A stretch of DNA of 64,000 bases from Lewinellaceae bacterium (GTDB lineage: Bacteria; Bacteroidota; Bacteroidia; Chitinophagales; Saprospiraceae). The first letter of the stretch is position 1. The number at the start of each line of letters is the position of its first letter. The stretch is from the NCBI GenBank assembly GCA_016708875.1, contig JADJFA010000006.1:1-64000 (forward strand), in the 5' to 3' direction. Both the position numbers and the translations under genes were made by a program. The notes beneath the pieces are model-generated. The model was not told the origin of the DNA and did not search any database. It saw only the letters and a list, made by a program, of their open reading frames with translations. Shown here piece by piece: positions 35,884-46,040 of this stretch.

Positions 35884-35996
35884 CCCATATTTGTCGAACC
35901 AGTTTTGGCTGATGACGGCTGAGGCTTTGACACTCGTCTATCTTTCCCCCAAAGTCTACAAAAGGCAGTAATTATGCCCTCTTAATCACAATTTGC

Positions 35997-38900
35997 ATGA
36001 AATACACACCAAATCATTTTTCCGTTCTTTCCCAAATTGCCTCTAAATGTGGAGGAGTTATTGGATTTTGTCTGCTCTTTAGCATTTCCCTCTCTGCTCA
36101 AGAAAAACCCAAATGGGATGTCTCCAACCCACCCGGAGGCGTGCCTTACCGCGACGTGGAATTTACCACCACTGAAGGCACCTGGATGTGCCTAGACGTC
36201 AGCCCCGACGGCAAAACCATCGTGTTTGATATGCTGGGCGATATTTACACCATGCCTATTGCAGGTGGAACTGCTACCTGCATTCGTTCGGGTTTGGCCT
36301 GGGAAGTGCAGCCGAGATTCTCTCCCGATGGAACCAAAATTTCCTTCACCAGCGATGCAGGCGGGGGCGATAATATTTGGTACATGAATCCCGACGGCTC
36401 CAAAGCCAAACAGATTACGAAAGAAAGTTTCCATCTGCTCAACAACGCCGAATGGATTGACAATGAATACATTGTAGCGCGGAAACACTTCACTTCTACC
36501 CGCTCGCTCGGCGCGGGCGAGATTTGGATGTACCACCTTTCGGGCGGCAGCGGCCTGCAACTCACCAAGCGCAAAAACGACCAGCAGGACGTGAACGAGC
36601 CCTCGGTTTCGGCCGATGGTCGGTATATTTATTTCAGCGAAGACATGTACGGCGGCGGGTTTTTCCAGTACAATAAAAACCCAAACACCCAGATTTTTGC
36701 CATTCGCCGTTACGACCGGGTGGAAGGGAAAATTGAGGAGGTGACGGGTGGCGCTGGAGGGGCTTGTCGCCCGGAGGTTTCTCCAGAAGGGAGATGGCTT
36801 GCATTTGTGCGCCGAGACGACACGAAAACAGTGCTGTGCGTCCGCGAGTTAGCAACGGGTTTGGAGTATCCACTTTATGATGGTTTGGACAAAGATCAGC
36901 AGGAGGCATGGACCGTATTCGGCTGTTACCCAGGTTTTACTTTCCTGAATGTCGGTCCCATTAAGGGCGCCATTGTAATTTGGGCAGGTGGCAAAATCAA
37001 GCGAATTAACGTTGGATGGGATGAAGAAAACAAGAAAACGGTTCTGGAATCCGTGACCGATATACCATTTACTTGCAACGTAAAAACAAAAGTAGCCGAG
37101 ACTTTAAGGTTTGAAAACAAGGTTTTTGAAAATGAATTTACGGCAAAAGCCATTCGCAATGCCATTACTTCTAAAGATGGCAAAACCTTGATTTTCAACG
37201 CTGCAGGATATTTGTACCGCAAAAATTTACCTGACGGGAAGCCTGAAAAAATTGCCGGCGACGAAAACATGCTGGCCGGAGAACCAGCCTTCTCCCCCGA
37301 CGGAAAAACGCTCGTTTACACCACCTGGAACGACGAAAAACGTGGAGGAATCCAACTGCTTGGCGCTTCTAACCCTACATTGGTGGTGAGCAAAGGCTTC
37401 GGCAACCATATTTTCCGCACCCCGTCTTTCTCTCCCGACGGCAAGCAAATCGTGTTCCGAATCCAGGATGGCGACGACGAAATGGGGCCAGCCATGACCG
37501 ATAAACCGGGTATATACATTGCGGACGCAACCGGAACGGATGTCCCACGATTTGTTAGCGACAATGGTGAAAACCCAAAATTCTCCGCCGATGGCAAACG
37601 GATTTTTGTACAAACTGGAGGCGCTCTTTTTGGAGGACTGGACAAAAGCCTGAAATCCTACGACCTCAATGGAAAGGATGAAAAAGTGCATGTCAAGTCA
37701 AAATACGCGCACTCATTCACGGTTTCACCTGACGGCAAGTGGCTGGCATTCATTGAATTGCACAAAACTTATATCTGCGCGTTTCCACAAATTGGCAAAA
37801 CCCTTGACCTCAGTGCCGACACAAAAGCGGTGCCTGCCACTGTCGTCAGCCGCGATGCTGGCTACAACCTGCACTGGAGCGGCGATTCGCAAAAACTGCA
37901 CTACACGCTTGGCGAGGAATACTTCACGATTGACCTGAAAGACCGCTTTACTTACCTGCCCGGCGCGCCGGATTCCTTGCCGCCATTGCCGGAAGCAGGT
38001 CTGAAAATTGGCCTCAGCCTTTCAGCAGACAAACCCGAGGGTACTGTAATTTTTGAGAATGCCCGCATCATCACGATGGAAGGTGATTTGGTGATTGACA
38101 ACGGCGCAATTGTCGTGTACCAAAACAAAATCGAGTCCGTAGAAACCATGAAAGCGTACAGCAGTCGACGGGTAAAACGTGCTGCTCCTGTAAAAATCAT
38201 TGATTGCAAAGGCAAAACCATCATGCCTGGAATCATTGATGTACACGCCCACCCTGGCAATTTCCGCTACGGTCTTAACCCGCAAAAACAGTGGGAATAC
38301 CATGCCCAACTGGCATACGGCGTAACGACCCAGCACGACCCTTCCGTGAATTCCGAGATGGCGTTTTCCAATGCTGAAATGCTCAAAGCGGGCCGCATGG
38401 TTGGGCCGCGTTTATACTCCACGGGTACTATTCTATATGGCGCCGACGGCGATTTCAAGGCACCGATTAATTCTCTCGACGATGCGCGTTCAACCCTGCG
38501 CCGCACCAAGGCCTGGGGGGCATTTTCGGTCAAAAGTTACAATCAACCACGCCGCGAACAACGCCAGCAGGTCATCGCAGCCGCACGGGAATTGAACATG
38601 CTCGTGGTACCGGAAGGGAGGTTCGTTTTTTCACCACAATCTCACACAAGTCGTTGACGGTCACACAGGTATCGAGCACAACATCCCCGTGGCGCCCTTG
38701 TACAACGATGTGGTGACGATGTGGGGAAAAACCAATGTGCACAATACCCCTACGCTCATAGTGAATTACGGCGGCCTCAATGGAGAATATCAGTGGTACC
38801 AAAATTCGGAGGTCTGGAAAAAGAAACCCTTGCTAAGTTTTACGCCCAAACACATCCTTGATGAGCGCAGTCGCCACCGCACTATGGCGCCGGAAGAGGA

Positions 38901-39363
38901 ATACCAGAATGGTCACATCCTGGTATCCAAGTCTTGTACAAAGCTACAGAATGCAGGGGTTAACATCAACCTCGGCGCACACGGTCAACTCAATGGCCTT
39001 GGCGCACACTGGGAACTTTGGATGATACAGCAAGGCGGCATGTCGAACCTCCAAGCCCTGCGCTGTGCGACGCTCAATGGCGCAAAATACCTGGGCATGG
39101 ACAAGGAAATCGGCTCCTTGGAAGTAGGCAAACTGGCTGATCTCATTGTATTGGATAAAAATCCATTGGAGAATATCCAAAACACGGAGAGCATCCGCTA
39201 CGTCATGGTCAATGGTCGTTTGTACGATTCAGCAACCTTGAACGAAATCGGAAATCATGACAAGAAACGCTCGAAATTCTGGTTCGAACAGCCGGGAAGT
39301 CAGACGAGTGGAGCAGGGATGCAGCATACCTGCCACGAGCAGAAGTGTGTTTGCGGGCACTGA
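35997..39363 (+). CDS. Exported PD40 beta-propeller / amidohydrolase fusion protein, frameshifted
   Basis: The ATG at 35997 starts a signal peptide (GFCLLFSISLSAQ). Residues about 50-650 are TolB-like PD40 blades (SPDGKTIVFDM, SPDGTKISFTSDAGG, SPDGKTLVYTTW, SPDGKQIVFRI, SADGKRIFV, SPDGKWLAFIE). From about 690 an amidohydrolase barrel begins, with the metal motif MPGIIDVHAHPG. A one-base shift near 38620 breaks the frame; corrected it reads GGSFFHHNLTQVVDGHTGIEH and runs to GSLEVGKLADLIVLDKNP. The full length is about 1120 residues. The last residues are Cys/His-rich (HTCHEQKCVCGH). It probably hydrolyses a cyclic amide or peptide outside the cytoplasm; substrate unknown. Confidence 0.87.
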
Positions 39364-39371
39364 TTTTGACG

Positions 39372-39408
39372 TTATTGGGGGTGCCAATTGAAGTGGCACC
39401 CCCAATAA
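39372..39408. repeat. Hairpin TTATTGGGGGTGCC / GGCACCCCCAATAA
   Basis: Perfect arms close around AATTGAAGT. It is a variant of the REP-like element and lies nine bases after the amidohydrolase stop. Confidence 0.85.
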
Positions 39409-39430
39409 GATTTAAGGACGCCCAATATTC

Positions 39431-39455
39431 GGGGTGCGACTTCAAGTCGCACCCC
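39431..39455. repeat. REP-like palindrome copy 1
   Basis: A 25-base near-palindrome (GGGGTGCGACTT followed by CAAGTCGCACCCC). Identical 25-base copies lie at 39543, 39836 and 40264. Confidence 0.93.
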
Positions 39456-39542
39456 GATTTTTATGTGTCAATATTTTTCAAAGGCAAATAAAATTCATGC
39501 CTTGAAAATATTGATTTTCCCCTTAATTTAGAGGTGCTATTC

Positions 39543-39567
39543 GGGGTGCGACTTCAAGTCGCACCCC
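39543..39567. repeat. REP-like palindrome copy 2
   Basis: This is identical to copy 1. It stands 42 bases before the transposase start. Copies 1 and 2 are separated by an 87-base spacer. Confidence 0.93.
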
Positions 39568-39609
39568 GAATATTCCACCTAATCTTCACCAGCCAACCCG
39601 AACTGCTTT

Positions 39610-40242
39610 ATGAACTTTGAAGCCAATACTGTTTATCATATTTATAACCAAGGCAATAACAGACAACCAGTCTTCTTTACTCAAGACAACTACTTGTTTT
39701 TTCTAAGAAAAATGCGGAAACACCTTCTGCCATATGCTGATTTGTTATGTTATTGCTTGATGCCCAATCATTTCCATTGGTTGGTGTATGTCAACTCTGA
39801 AGGTGCGGATCTTTCTAAAACCAGTCAGAATAGTGGGGGTGCGACTTCAAGTCGCACCCCCACTCCTGTACCCGGTTATCTGCCAAGACAAAACCTAAAT
39901 CACGCCATTGGCACGCTTTTAAGTTCTTATACTCGTGCAATTAATATTCAAGAAAATCGCACCGGATCACTTTTTCGCAAGGAAACCAAATCAAAAAATG
40001 GATGGATAGACGAGTTCATCACTGTTGACCGATATAGGAAAGGCAGCTTTGACTTTCGAGCCTTTCCTGACAATGATTATGGCATTCAATGCTTCCGTTA
40101 TATACTTGAGAATCCTGTGAAAGCAGGTTTAGTCAATCGAGCAACGGATTGGCAGTATTCATCGGCCATGGATTTTGCGGGGTTAAGGCCGGGAACTTTA
40201 TGTAATCAAAAACTTGCCAGAGATTTACTGTTGTTGCCCTAA
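39610..40242 (+). CDS. REP-associated tyrosine transposase (RAYT, Y1/HUH family)
   Basis: The 210-residue product begins ANTVYHIYNQGNNRQPVFFTQDNY, the typical RAYT start. It has the HUH motif in CLMPNHFHWLVY (codons at 39769-39777) and the catalytic Tyr helix near LLSSYTRAINIQENRTGSLFRKETKSK. It ends with the CFRYILENPVKAGLVNRATDWQYSS signature. RAYTs cut single-stranded DNA at REP hairpins. Four identical REP-like hairpins surround it, and one lies inside the frame at 39836-39860, adding about nine residues (GGATSSRTP) between the HUH and Tyr parts. Both catalytic motifs are intact. Confidence 0.92.
   Translation: MNFEANTVYHIYNQGNNRQPVFFTQDNYLFFLRKMRKHLLPYADLLCYCLMPNHFHWLVYVNSEGADLSKTSQNSGGATSSRTPTPVPGYLPRQNLNHAIGTLLSSYTRAINIQENRTGSLFRKETKSKNGWIDEFITVDRYRKGSFDFRAFPDNDYGIQCFRYILENPVKAGLVNRATDWQYSSAMDFAGLRPGTLCNQKLARDLLLLP
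39836..39860. repeat. REP-like palindrome copy 3, inside the transposase gene
   Basis: This is an exact copy of the 25-base element within the coding frame, extended by one G/C pair (39835-39861). The frame is kept. Confidence 0.93.
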
Positions 40243-40263
40243 TGATTCTGTTGCTCATTATTC

Positions 40264-40288
40264 GGGGTGCGACTTCAAGTCGCACCCC
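40264..40288. repeat. REP-like palindrome copy 4
   Basis: This is an exact copy 22 bases after the transposase stop, between it and the convergent HEAT-cyclophilin gene. Confidence 0.93.
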
Positions 40289-40297
40289 GAATAGAAA

Positions 40298-42365
40298 TTA
40301 ATATTTCACCGTCACCTTCTCCATCACGTCCCCTGGCAAGATATTGTCCACAATGTCCATACCCGATTTCACCCGACCAAAAAGTGTGTATCCGCCATCC
40401 AGATGTACCCGCGCTGAATGCGTGATGAAAAACTGGGTACCTTCTGTATCAAATCCACTAGAAGCCATTCCGAGCATCCCCGGGCGGTCGTACCAGCTCA
40501 GCCCAATCTCGGTGCGGAGTGAATAATCGAGTGATCCACTGCCATCGCCTCGTGGGCAGCCGCTTTGAATCACATGGTTGGCTACCACACGGTGAAATAC
40601 CTTGCCGTTGTAAAACCCTTTGCCGGCCAATTCGATAAAATTTGCGACCGAACCAGGCGCCCATTGCGGCCAGAGTTCCAGCACAATGGTACCCTTGGCT
40701 GTTTGGATGCTTACCTCCGTCTGCTCAGTCACCACTTGCATACGTTCCCAATCAATGGGGTGGTTTTGGGGGATTTTCGGCATGGCTGGCACTGGCCGTC
40801 CTTCGAGGTACGCGATGGATTGTTCGAGCGCGGCAATGGCCTCGTAATCGCGCGGCATTTTTAGTTTTCCAAATGCTTCGCGGAAATCTTCAATTCGAGT
40901 GGAGTCGCGTATGTCTTTGAAATTCAGCAGGTTTTCTGTTGAAAATGCTGGAGCGATCTTGCTAATCATGCCCGGATCGCCATTGGCCACCACTTCACGT
41001 GTATAATTGTAAAGTGCCCGACGAGCACCTTTTCCCAGCTTCGCCAAAATGCGCCCAAAAATCTTTGCGCATCATAATGGACACCAGGGTTTCTGTTGCT
41101 GCCATTTTCACAGCCAAGGCTGGGTCATTGAATCCAAACTGGTGAATCCAGGTGTGATTCCTGCCGTATTCGGCCAAACCAGCCAGACAAGCCGCGCGGT
41201 CGTATGGGTTTTTAGATTGTTGAAAAAGCTGTTTCAAACGCCAGTTCACATCCGATTTCGCCGTGGAATCGCCCCAAAAAGTGAGATTTTTGTTTGCGGC
41301 ATGATACAAGGCTATTTGCATGGCTGCTGGCCAGGTGGGATTGTCGCGGACCATGCGCGCATACCATTGCCCGTCTTGAGGCTTGCCGTTTTTTACAAAA
41401 AAATCGGCCGCCGCGCGGCTAACGTGGGGGTTAGGATCATATAGTTTTTCAGCTACCAGAACCCTCGCTGTGTCATAAGGAAATTCGCCCAGGGTTTTGA
41501 TAATCTCACAAGCTACCCGCCAATCCTTTTCCGTTTTTATCACTTTAGAGAGCATTCCGAAGGCCGGGCTTGTATTAGATTTGCTCAATGCAATGGCAAT
41601 TTGCGCGCGTACTTCAGGTGCATTGATGGCCCGGACAAAGCCCAAGCCAATCGTTACGGCCTGTGCGCTGTCTATCTTGATTTCCTTAGCGCGGGCCAGG
41701 TAGTATGCCGCCACCAACCGGGCAGGTACAGGGATTCTTTCATTTCCTACATAGTCCACCATCCGTTGGGTAGCCGATGCCTCGATGATTGCTGAATCGC
41801 GCAAGGCAAAACGCAATATGGCGCGACATTGACCTTCCAGCAAAAGGGTGTCTGTTTCTGTGTAGGTAGTCACAGATGCGATTTGGCGGAGGCTTTGTCG
41901 GGAGCCACATTTACCCACTGCTTCGAGCACCACGGCATTAAAACGCTGGTGCTGCGACAGCGAATCTTTGGAAAAGAAGGCGGCAATCAAGGGCTGCTCA
42001 CACTTTGGCGAACCGATTTGACCCAAAGAAAAAGCAGCAGCTATCCGCACATCTTCCACGGGGTCTTGCAGCAAGGGGGCAAGCGAATTAATGGCGTTTG
42101 TATCTCGTACCGAGGCAAAAGAAAGCGCGGCCAAGTAGCGCAGGGTCACGTCACGGTCGTTCAGGAAAAGGAGCAGACTGTCGGTATGGCGTTTATCTCG
42201 CAGGTTGTAGAGGAGTTGCACCTTCTTATTGCGCAGGTCAAGGTTGACCTCGCCGTGTTCAATTTCTTTTTTTTGGTTGAATTCGGGGGGTTGGCAAGCG
42301 GTGTTCAGTAGCAAGTAGCAAGTGGCAAGTAGCGCGCAATAAGGGACAAAAATCTTTAATCGCAT
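40298..42365 (-). CDS. HEAT-repeat / cyclophilin-type peptidyl-prolyl isomerase lipoprotein, frameshifted
   Basis: The ATG at 42365 begins MRLKIFVPYCALLATCYLLLNTAC, a lipoprotein signal. About 430 residues of HEAT repeats follow (LRYLAALSFASVRD, VRIAAAFSLGQIG, VRAQIAIALSKSN, VSRAAADFFVKNG). A one-base shift near 41040 interrupts the frame. The C-terminal domain is a cyclophilin: GTIVLELWPQWAPGSVANFIELAGKGFYNGKVFHRVV, QSGCPRGDGSG, and GTQFFITHSARVHLDGGYTLFGRV. The active Arg in FHRVV is present. It likely assists folding of exported proteins on a scaffold. A -7 element on the minus strand lies 36 bases before the start. Confidence 0.88.
42305..42332. repeat. Four heptanucleotide repeats in a lipoprotein signal sequence
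   Basis: Read on the minus strand, four 7-base units (CTACTTG, CCACTTG, CTACTTG, CTACTGA) encode LLATCYLLL of the HEAT-cyclophilin lipoprotein signal. Confidence 0.8.
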
Positions 42366-42400
42366 GGGAAGAAGCGGCGGCATTTTGCTGCCCGGCGGGG

Positions 42401-42408
42401 CAAAAGTA
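42401..42408 (-). promoter_or_regulatory. -7 element TACTTTTG (minus strand)
   Basis: This is an exact TAnnTTTG match 36 bases before the HEAT-cyclophilin start. Confidence 0.6.
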
Positions 42409-42533
42409 GGCTTTTTGAGGCATTGGGGTTAAGGGCAAAGTTGTTGACTTATGAGAAAAAGGCAATCACATCAATCATCCCCGATGAAAATCGGGACAGG
42501 CTCATAAAGAGCGGCTTTTTCCTTTCAGAGCGG

Positions 42534-42541
42534 TACATTTG
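42534..42541 (+). promoter_or_regulatory. -7 element TACATTTG
   Basis: This is an exact TAnnTTTG match 20 bases before the DUF6913 gene start. Confidence 0.6.
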
Positions 42542-42560
42542 CCCCTCAATTGAGAAAACT

Positions 42561-43088
42561 ATGCTCGCACCGCTCCGCGCCTTATTGTTTAAAAAAGCCC
42601 TCCGCGATTTGCTGGTTTCGCAAAAACGAAGCCGCCAGGTGAACACGCTCGAAAGCGCCCGTACAATAGGCGTACTTTTCGACGCGACTTCCGAAACTGC
42701 GCGACGCGAAAGCCTTGAATTCGTCCGTTCTTTGGAAAAACAAGGCAAGAAAGTATCTGCGCTGGGCTTTTTCAACGGAAAACAAGCCCCTGAAAACCAA
42801 GCCTTTGATTCTTTTTTTGCCAAAGAAACCTCTTGGCTGGGCCAACCCAAAAGCGAAAAAGCCAACGATTTTGTAAAGCAAAAGTTCGACCTGCTGCTCA
42901 CGCTGAACCCCGATGATCTTCCCCCGCTCGAATGGCTGGCGGCAAAATCACAATCAGCATTCAAGGTCGGTTTTGCCACCAGCCGCCCAAATGATTTTGA
43001 TGTTCAATTGGAAACTCCTGAAGGGAAGGGCATTCGATATTTCACGGAACAACTTGCGCTTTACCTTGGAAAAATTGTCTTGAATTAA
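42561..43088 (+). CDS. DUF6913 family protein
   Basis: The 175-residue product starts at the ATG at 42561; the open frame extends upstream through the promoter. It has no signal peptide. Motifs include TIGVLFDATSETARRESLEFVRSLEKQGKKVSALGFFN, FVKQKFDLLLTLNPDDLPPLEWLAAKS and KVGFATSRPNDFDVQL. This Bacteroidota family has no known function and is often found just before dapA, as here (62 bases, containing an inverted repeat). Confidence 0.78.
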   Translation: MLAPLRALLFKKALRDLLVSQKRSRQVNTLESARTIGVLFDATSETARRESLEFVRSLEKQGKKVSALGFFNGKQAPENQAFDSFFAKETSWLGQPKSEKANDFVKQKFDLLLTLNPDDLPPLEWLAAKSQSAFKVGFATSRPNDFDVQLETPEGKGIRYFTEQLALYLGKIVLN

Positions 43089-43090
43089 AT

Positions 43091-43143
43091 GTATCCCGGA
43101 ACGCTGTTCCGGGGCCAATTCCCGGAACAGCGTTCCGGGGTAC
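43091..43143. repeat. Double palindrome TCCCGGAACGCTGTTCCGGG
   Basis: CCCGGAACGCTGTTCCGGG and CCCGGAACAGCGTTCCGGG are complementary to each other and almost self-complementary. They occupy most of the spacer before dapA. Confidence 0.88.
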
Positions 43144-43150
43144 ATAAAAC

Positions 43151-44043
43151 ATGAGCCTACATCAAAAACTTCGCGGCACGGGCGTTGCGCTCGTCACTCC
43201 CTTTAAAAACGGTGCGATTGATTGGGAAGACCTTGAGCGCATCATTGAGCATGTTATTGCCGGAGGCGTAGAGTTCCTCGTCAGCCTGGGCACTACGGGC
43301 GAATCCAGTACCACCACCGATGCTGAGCACCGCCAGATCCTTGATTTTGCCATCAAAGTCAACCGTGGACGGGTTCCGTTTGTGGCTGGCGTTTTTGGCG
43401 GCAACAACACGGCTGCGATGGTGGAAAAAATCAAAGACTTCAATTTTGATGGTATTGATGCCCTGCTATCAAGCAACCCGGCTTACAACAAGCCCGGCCA
43501 GGAAGGAATTTTCCAGCACTACCTGGCGTTGGCCGAAGCATCGCCTCGGCCCATTATCATCTACAATGTGCCCAGCCGAACCTCCTCAAACATGACGGCA
43601 GAAACCACGCTCCGACTTGCCCACAGTTCGGACAAGTTCATCGCCGTAAAGGAAGCCTCTGACGATATTTACCAGATCATGAAAATCCTGAAAGGGCGAC
43701 CCGACAATTTTTTTTGGTGCTGAGCGGCGACGATTTCATCACCCTGCCGCTCATCGCCGCAGGTGGAGATGGTGTTATTTCGGTGATCGCAAACACATTA
43801 CCTCGCCCGTTCACCGACATGGTGCGCGCCGCTTTGCGACAGGATTTGCCTACAGCACAAAAATTAAATTTCAAACTGCTCGAGCTTTACAAGATACTTT
43901 TTGCGGAAGGAAATCCCGTTGGGGTAAAGGCCGCCATGGAATTGCAGGGACTGTGTAGCCGGGAGGTTCGCCTGCCGCTTGTGCAGATGACCGAAAATGG
44001 GGTGCACGCTATTATGGCGGAGTTGGAAAAACTCGAAGGATGA
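43151..44043 (+). CDS. dapA: 4-hydroxy-tetrahydrodipicolinate synthase, frameshifted
   Basis: DapA condenses pyruvate with aspartate semialdehyde in lysine and diaminopimelate synthesis. The N-terminal part has GTGVALVTPFKNGAIDWEDLERII, LGTTGESSTTTDAEHRQIL, LLSSNPAYNKPGQEGIFQHY with the proton-relay Tyr, IIYNVPSRTSSNM, and the Schiff-base Lys in FIAVKEAS. In a run of eight Ts at 43708-43715 the frame is lost; the other frame resumes as LSGDDFITLPLIAAGGDGVISVIAN and continues to the stop at 44041-44043. Corrected, it has about 297 residues, the normal length. Because the gene is normally essential for peptidoglycan, the break is most likely a homopolymer error. Confidence 0.93.
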
Positions 44044-44091
44044 TTTTTAAGAAATATTCGAGCCTCAATTTCGTAAAACCAAGGGAAGCAA

Positions 44092-44099
44092 TATCTTTG
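44092..44099 (+). promoter_or_regulatory. -7 element TATCTTTG of the tRNA-Leu gene
   Basis: This is an exact TAnnTTTG match 31 bases before the tRNA 5' end. Confidence 0.6.
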
Positions 44100-44129
44100 C
44101 ACCCGCTTTTGAAAAAGCATTCCAAAATT

Positions 44130-44213
44130 GGCCACGTGGCGGAATTGGTAGACGCGCTACTTTGAGGGGGTAGTGTCCTTTCGGATGTGCTGGTTCGACT
44201 CCAGTCGTGGTCA
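44130..44213 (+). tRNA. tRNA-Leu (GAG)
   Basis: The 84-base sequence folds as a class II tRNA. The acceptor stem GGCCACG pairs with CGTGGTC (one G-U pair), with discriminator A. The D-arm carries GCGGAATTGGTAGACGC. The anticodon stem CTACT/GGTAG has loop TTGAGGG, giving anticodon GAG. There is a variable arm, and the T-arm is GCTGG-TTCGACT-CCAGT. CCA is not encoded. It has its own promoter and terminator. Confidence 0.93.
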
Positions 44214-44220
44214 CATAAAA

Positions 44221-44248
44221 GGCTTCCCGATTTCGGGAAGCCTTTTTT
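44221..44248 (+). terminator. Terminator of tRNA-Leu
   Basis: GGCTTCCCGA and TCGGGAAGCC pair around TT and are followed by six Ts, seven bases after the tRNA. Confidence 0.9.
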
Positions 44249-44300
44249 AATGCCAAGGGTTAAGCCCGCGTTAATCGGCTGGGCAATGCGCAAGGGTTTC

Positions 44301-44308
44301 TACTTTTG
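44301..44308 (+). promoter_or_regulatory. -7 element TACTTTTG before the histidine kinase gene
   Basis: This is an exact TAnnTTTG match. The 95-base leader contains a partial copy of the CCCGCCGTAGCC repeat (about 44325-44385). Confidence 0.55.
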
Positions 44309-44404
44309 CCGTTGTTTTTACCCGTTTACCCGCCGTAGCCTTCTCGCCGCCGCTAAAGCTAAAGCGAATATAAAGCGAAGGCGGGTCCGCTCTCTCCTCG
44401 CTCT

Positions 44405-45874
44405 ATGAATCCTCGCCGCATTAAACTCATCATTGGCTTAATGACGCTGGCGCTTGGCGGTATCATTTGCTTGCAGATCTACTGGATCGGCTGGAACATC
44501 CGGCTGAATGAAGAACAGTTTGACAAAAACGTTTATGCTGCACTCAATCGCGTTGCGGGCAAACTCCAATACTATGAAGAAGTGCGGGTATTAGAAGCAC
44601 TCAACGCCTCTCGCGGGCAAGGAGGAGAAGCCAACCGCAACATCCGCCGGGCGGCGCAGCACCTGGAGAATGGGTTCTCAAAACGACGTGTGACCCAACA
44701 GCCCGACAGTTTGCCAAATCCCGGCGACGGAGGGCAAGGCTTTGAAAGCAATGTGACGCTGTGGGAATACATGAAAGTGAGCCAACTGGTGGATTCCAAA
44801 CCTTTGGCGGAGCGTGTACCTCTTGATTTGTTGGCAAAATCCATTCAAGAAGAAATTGAAGGTCGGGGCATTAGATCCGAATACCAGTACGGCGTATATT
44901 CCAAGGCAAGGGGCAGTTATGTCATTGTAAACGACCATTTTGTGGTGGAAGACAGCGGCCCGCAAATCGCGCAAGGCGGCGCGCCCACCCTATTCAACTC
45001 GCCGTATAAAGTGGCGCTTTTTACCCAGGATATTGAATCCCCTGGCGACCTATCGCTTTATTTTCCCAACCGCACCCGCATCGTGCTAGGCTCGGCACTC
45101 GGGATGCTTTCGCTCTCGGTTGTATTCACGGCTATTGTGTTGTTTTGTTTTTGGTACACCATTAAGGTGATTTACCGTCAAAAACAACTTTCAGAGATGA
45201 AAACAGATTTCATCAACAACATGACCCACGAGTTCAAAACCCCGATCGCTACCATTTCGCTCGCTGCCGACAGCATTGGAAGTCCCATGATTTTGGGCAA
45301 TCCCGATAAAATCAAGCGTTTTGTAGACATCATCCGGCAGGAAAACCGCCGCATGAACAGCCAGGTGGAACGGGTACTGCAAATGGCCTTGATTGATAAA
45401 AAAGACTTTGAACTGAGCCTCGGCGAACTGAATTTGCACGAAGTAATAGAACAGGCTGTTGCAAATTTTAGCCTCCAAGTGGAACGGCGCGAAGGGACAT
45501 TGCAGACTGATTTACAAGCCACTAACCCGGTCATTGAAGGCGATTCGACACACATTGCCAGCGTGATTCACAACCTATTGGACAATGCAAATAAGTATAG
45601 CCCAGAAAAACCCGACATCACCATCAGCACCCGCACAGTACCTATAGGCGTGGAAATTACTGTGACAGATAAAGGAATGGGTATCACCAAAGAGGTGCGA
45701 AAACACATCTTCGACAAATTCTACCGCGAACACACCGGCAACGTACACGATGTAAAGGGTTTCGGGCTTGGCCTCAGCTATGTCAAAGCAATCATGACGG
45801 CTCACAAAGGCTTGATAGATGTGCAAAGCGAGCTGGGCAAGGGGAGCAGTTTTATTCTGACTTTTCCAGCGTGA
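44405..45874 (+). CDS. Membrane sensor histidine kinase
   Basis: The 489-residue protein has a membrane segment at about 9-29 (IIGLMTLALGGIICLQIYWIG), a periplasmic sensor of about 200 residues with no recognised family, and a second membrane segment at about 229-252 (LSLSVVFTAIVLFCFWY). The kinase core has the phosphoacceptor His 275 in NNMTHEFKTPIATI, an N box in IHNLLDNANKYSPEKP and glycine boxes VTDKGMGI and GFGLGLSYVKAI. No response regulator is adjacent, although such kinases usually pair with an OmpR-type regulator. Signal unknown. Confidence 0.92.
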   Translation: MNPRRIKLIIGLMTLALGGIICLQIYWIGWNIRLNEEQFDKNVYAALNRVAGKLQYYEEVRVLEALNASRGQGGEANRNIRRAAQHLENGFSKRRVTQQPDSLPNPGDGGQGFESNVTLWEYMKVSQLVDSKPLAERVPLDLLAKSIQEEIEGRGIRSEYQYGVYSKARGSYVIVNDHFVVEDSGPQIAQGGAPTLFNSPYKVALFTQDIESPGDLSLYFPNRTRIVLGSALGMLSLSVVFTAIVLFCFWYTIKVIYRQKQLSEMKTDFINNMTHEFKTPIATISLAADSIGSPMILGNPDKIKRFVDIIRQENRRMNSQVERVLQMALIDKKDFELSLGELNLHEVIEQAVANFSLQVERREGTLQTDLQATNPVIEGDSTHIASVIHNLLDNANKYSPEKPDITISTRTVPIGVEITVTDKGMGITKEVRKHIFDKFYREHTGNVHDVKGFGLGLSYVKAIMTAHKGLIDVQSELGKGSSFILTFPA

Positions 45875-45950
45875 GCGTCGTTCGTCTATTGAAATTTGGT
45901 TAAAAACAACAATAAAATTGCATATAGTGCCCAGTTTTGCAGCCTTTATA

Positions 45951-45958
45951 TAAATTTG
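45951..45958 (+). promoter_or_regulatory. -7 element TAAATTTG before the hybrid regulator
   Basis: This is an exact TAnnTTTG match in an A/T-rich stretch, 83 bases before the start codon. Confidence 0.5.
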
Positions 45959-46040
45959 TATTATAAGGCGATCGGTTGATTTATCTTTATCCGCATAACC
46001 TTGATTCATTTCCGATAGGTTTCAAAAATCACCTTGAACC

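Noticed and set aside
39372..40288. Possible classical insertion sequence around the transposase
   Set aside because: There are no terminal inverted repeats bounding the gene as a unit and no target duplication; the palindromes and protein fit the RAYT/REP type.
30155..45874. Pairing of the LuxR-type response regulator (30155) with the histidine kinase (44405)
   Set aside because: They are 14 kb apart, and the HisKA-type kinase normally pairs with OmpR-type, not LuxR-type, regulators.
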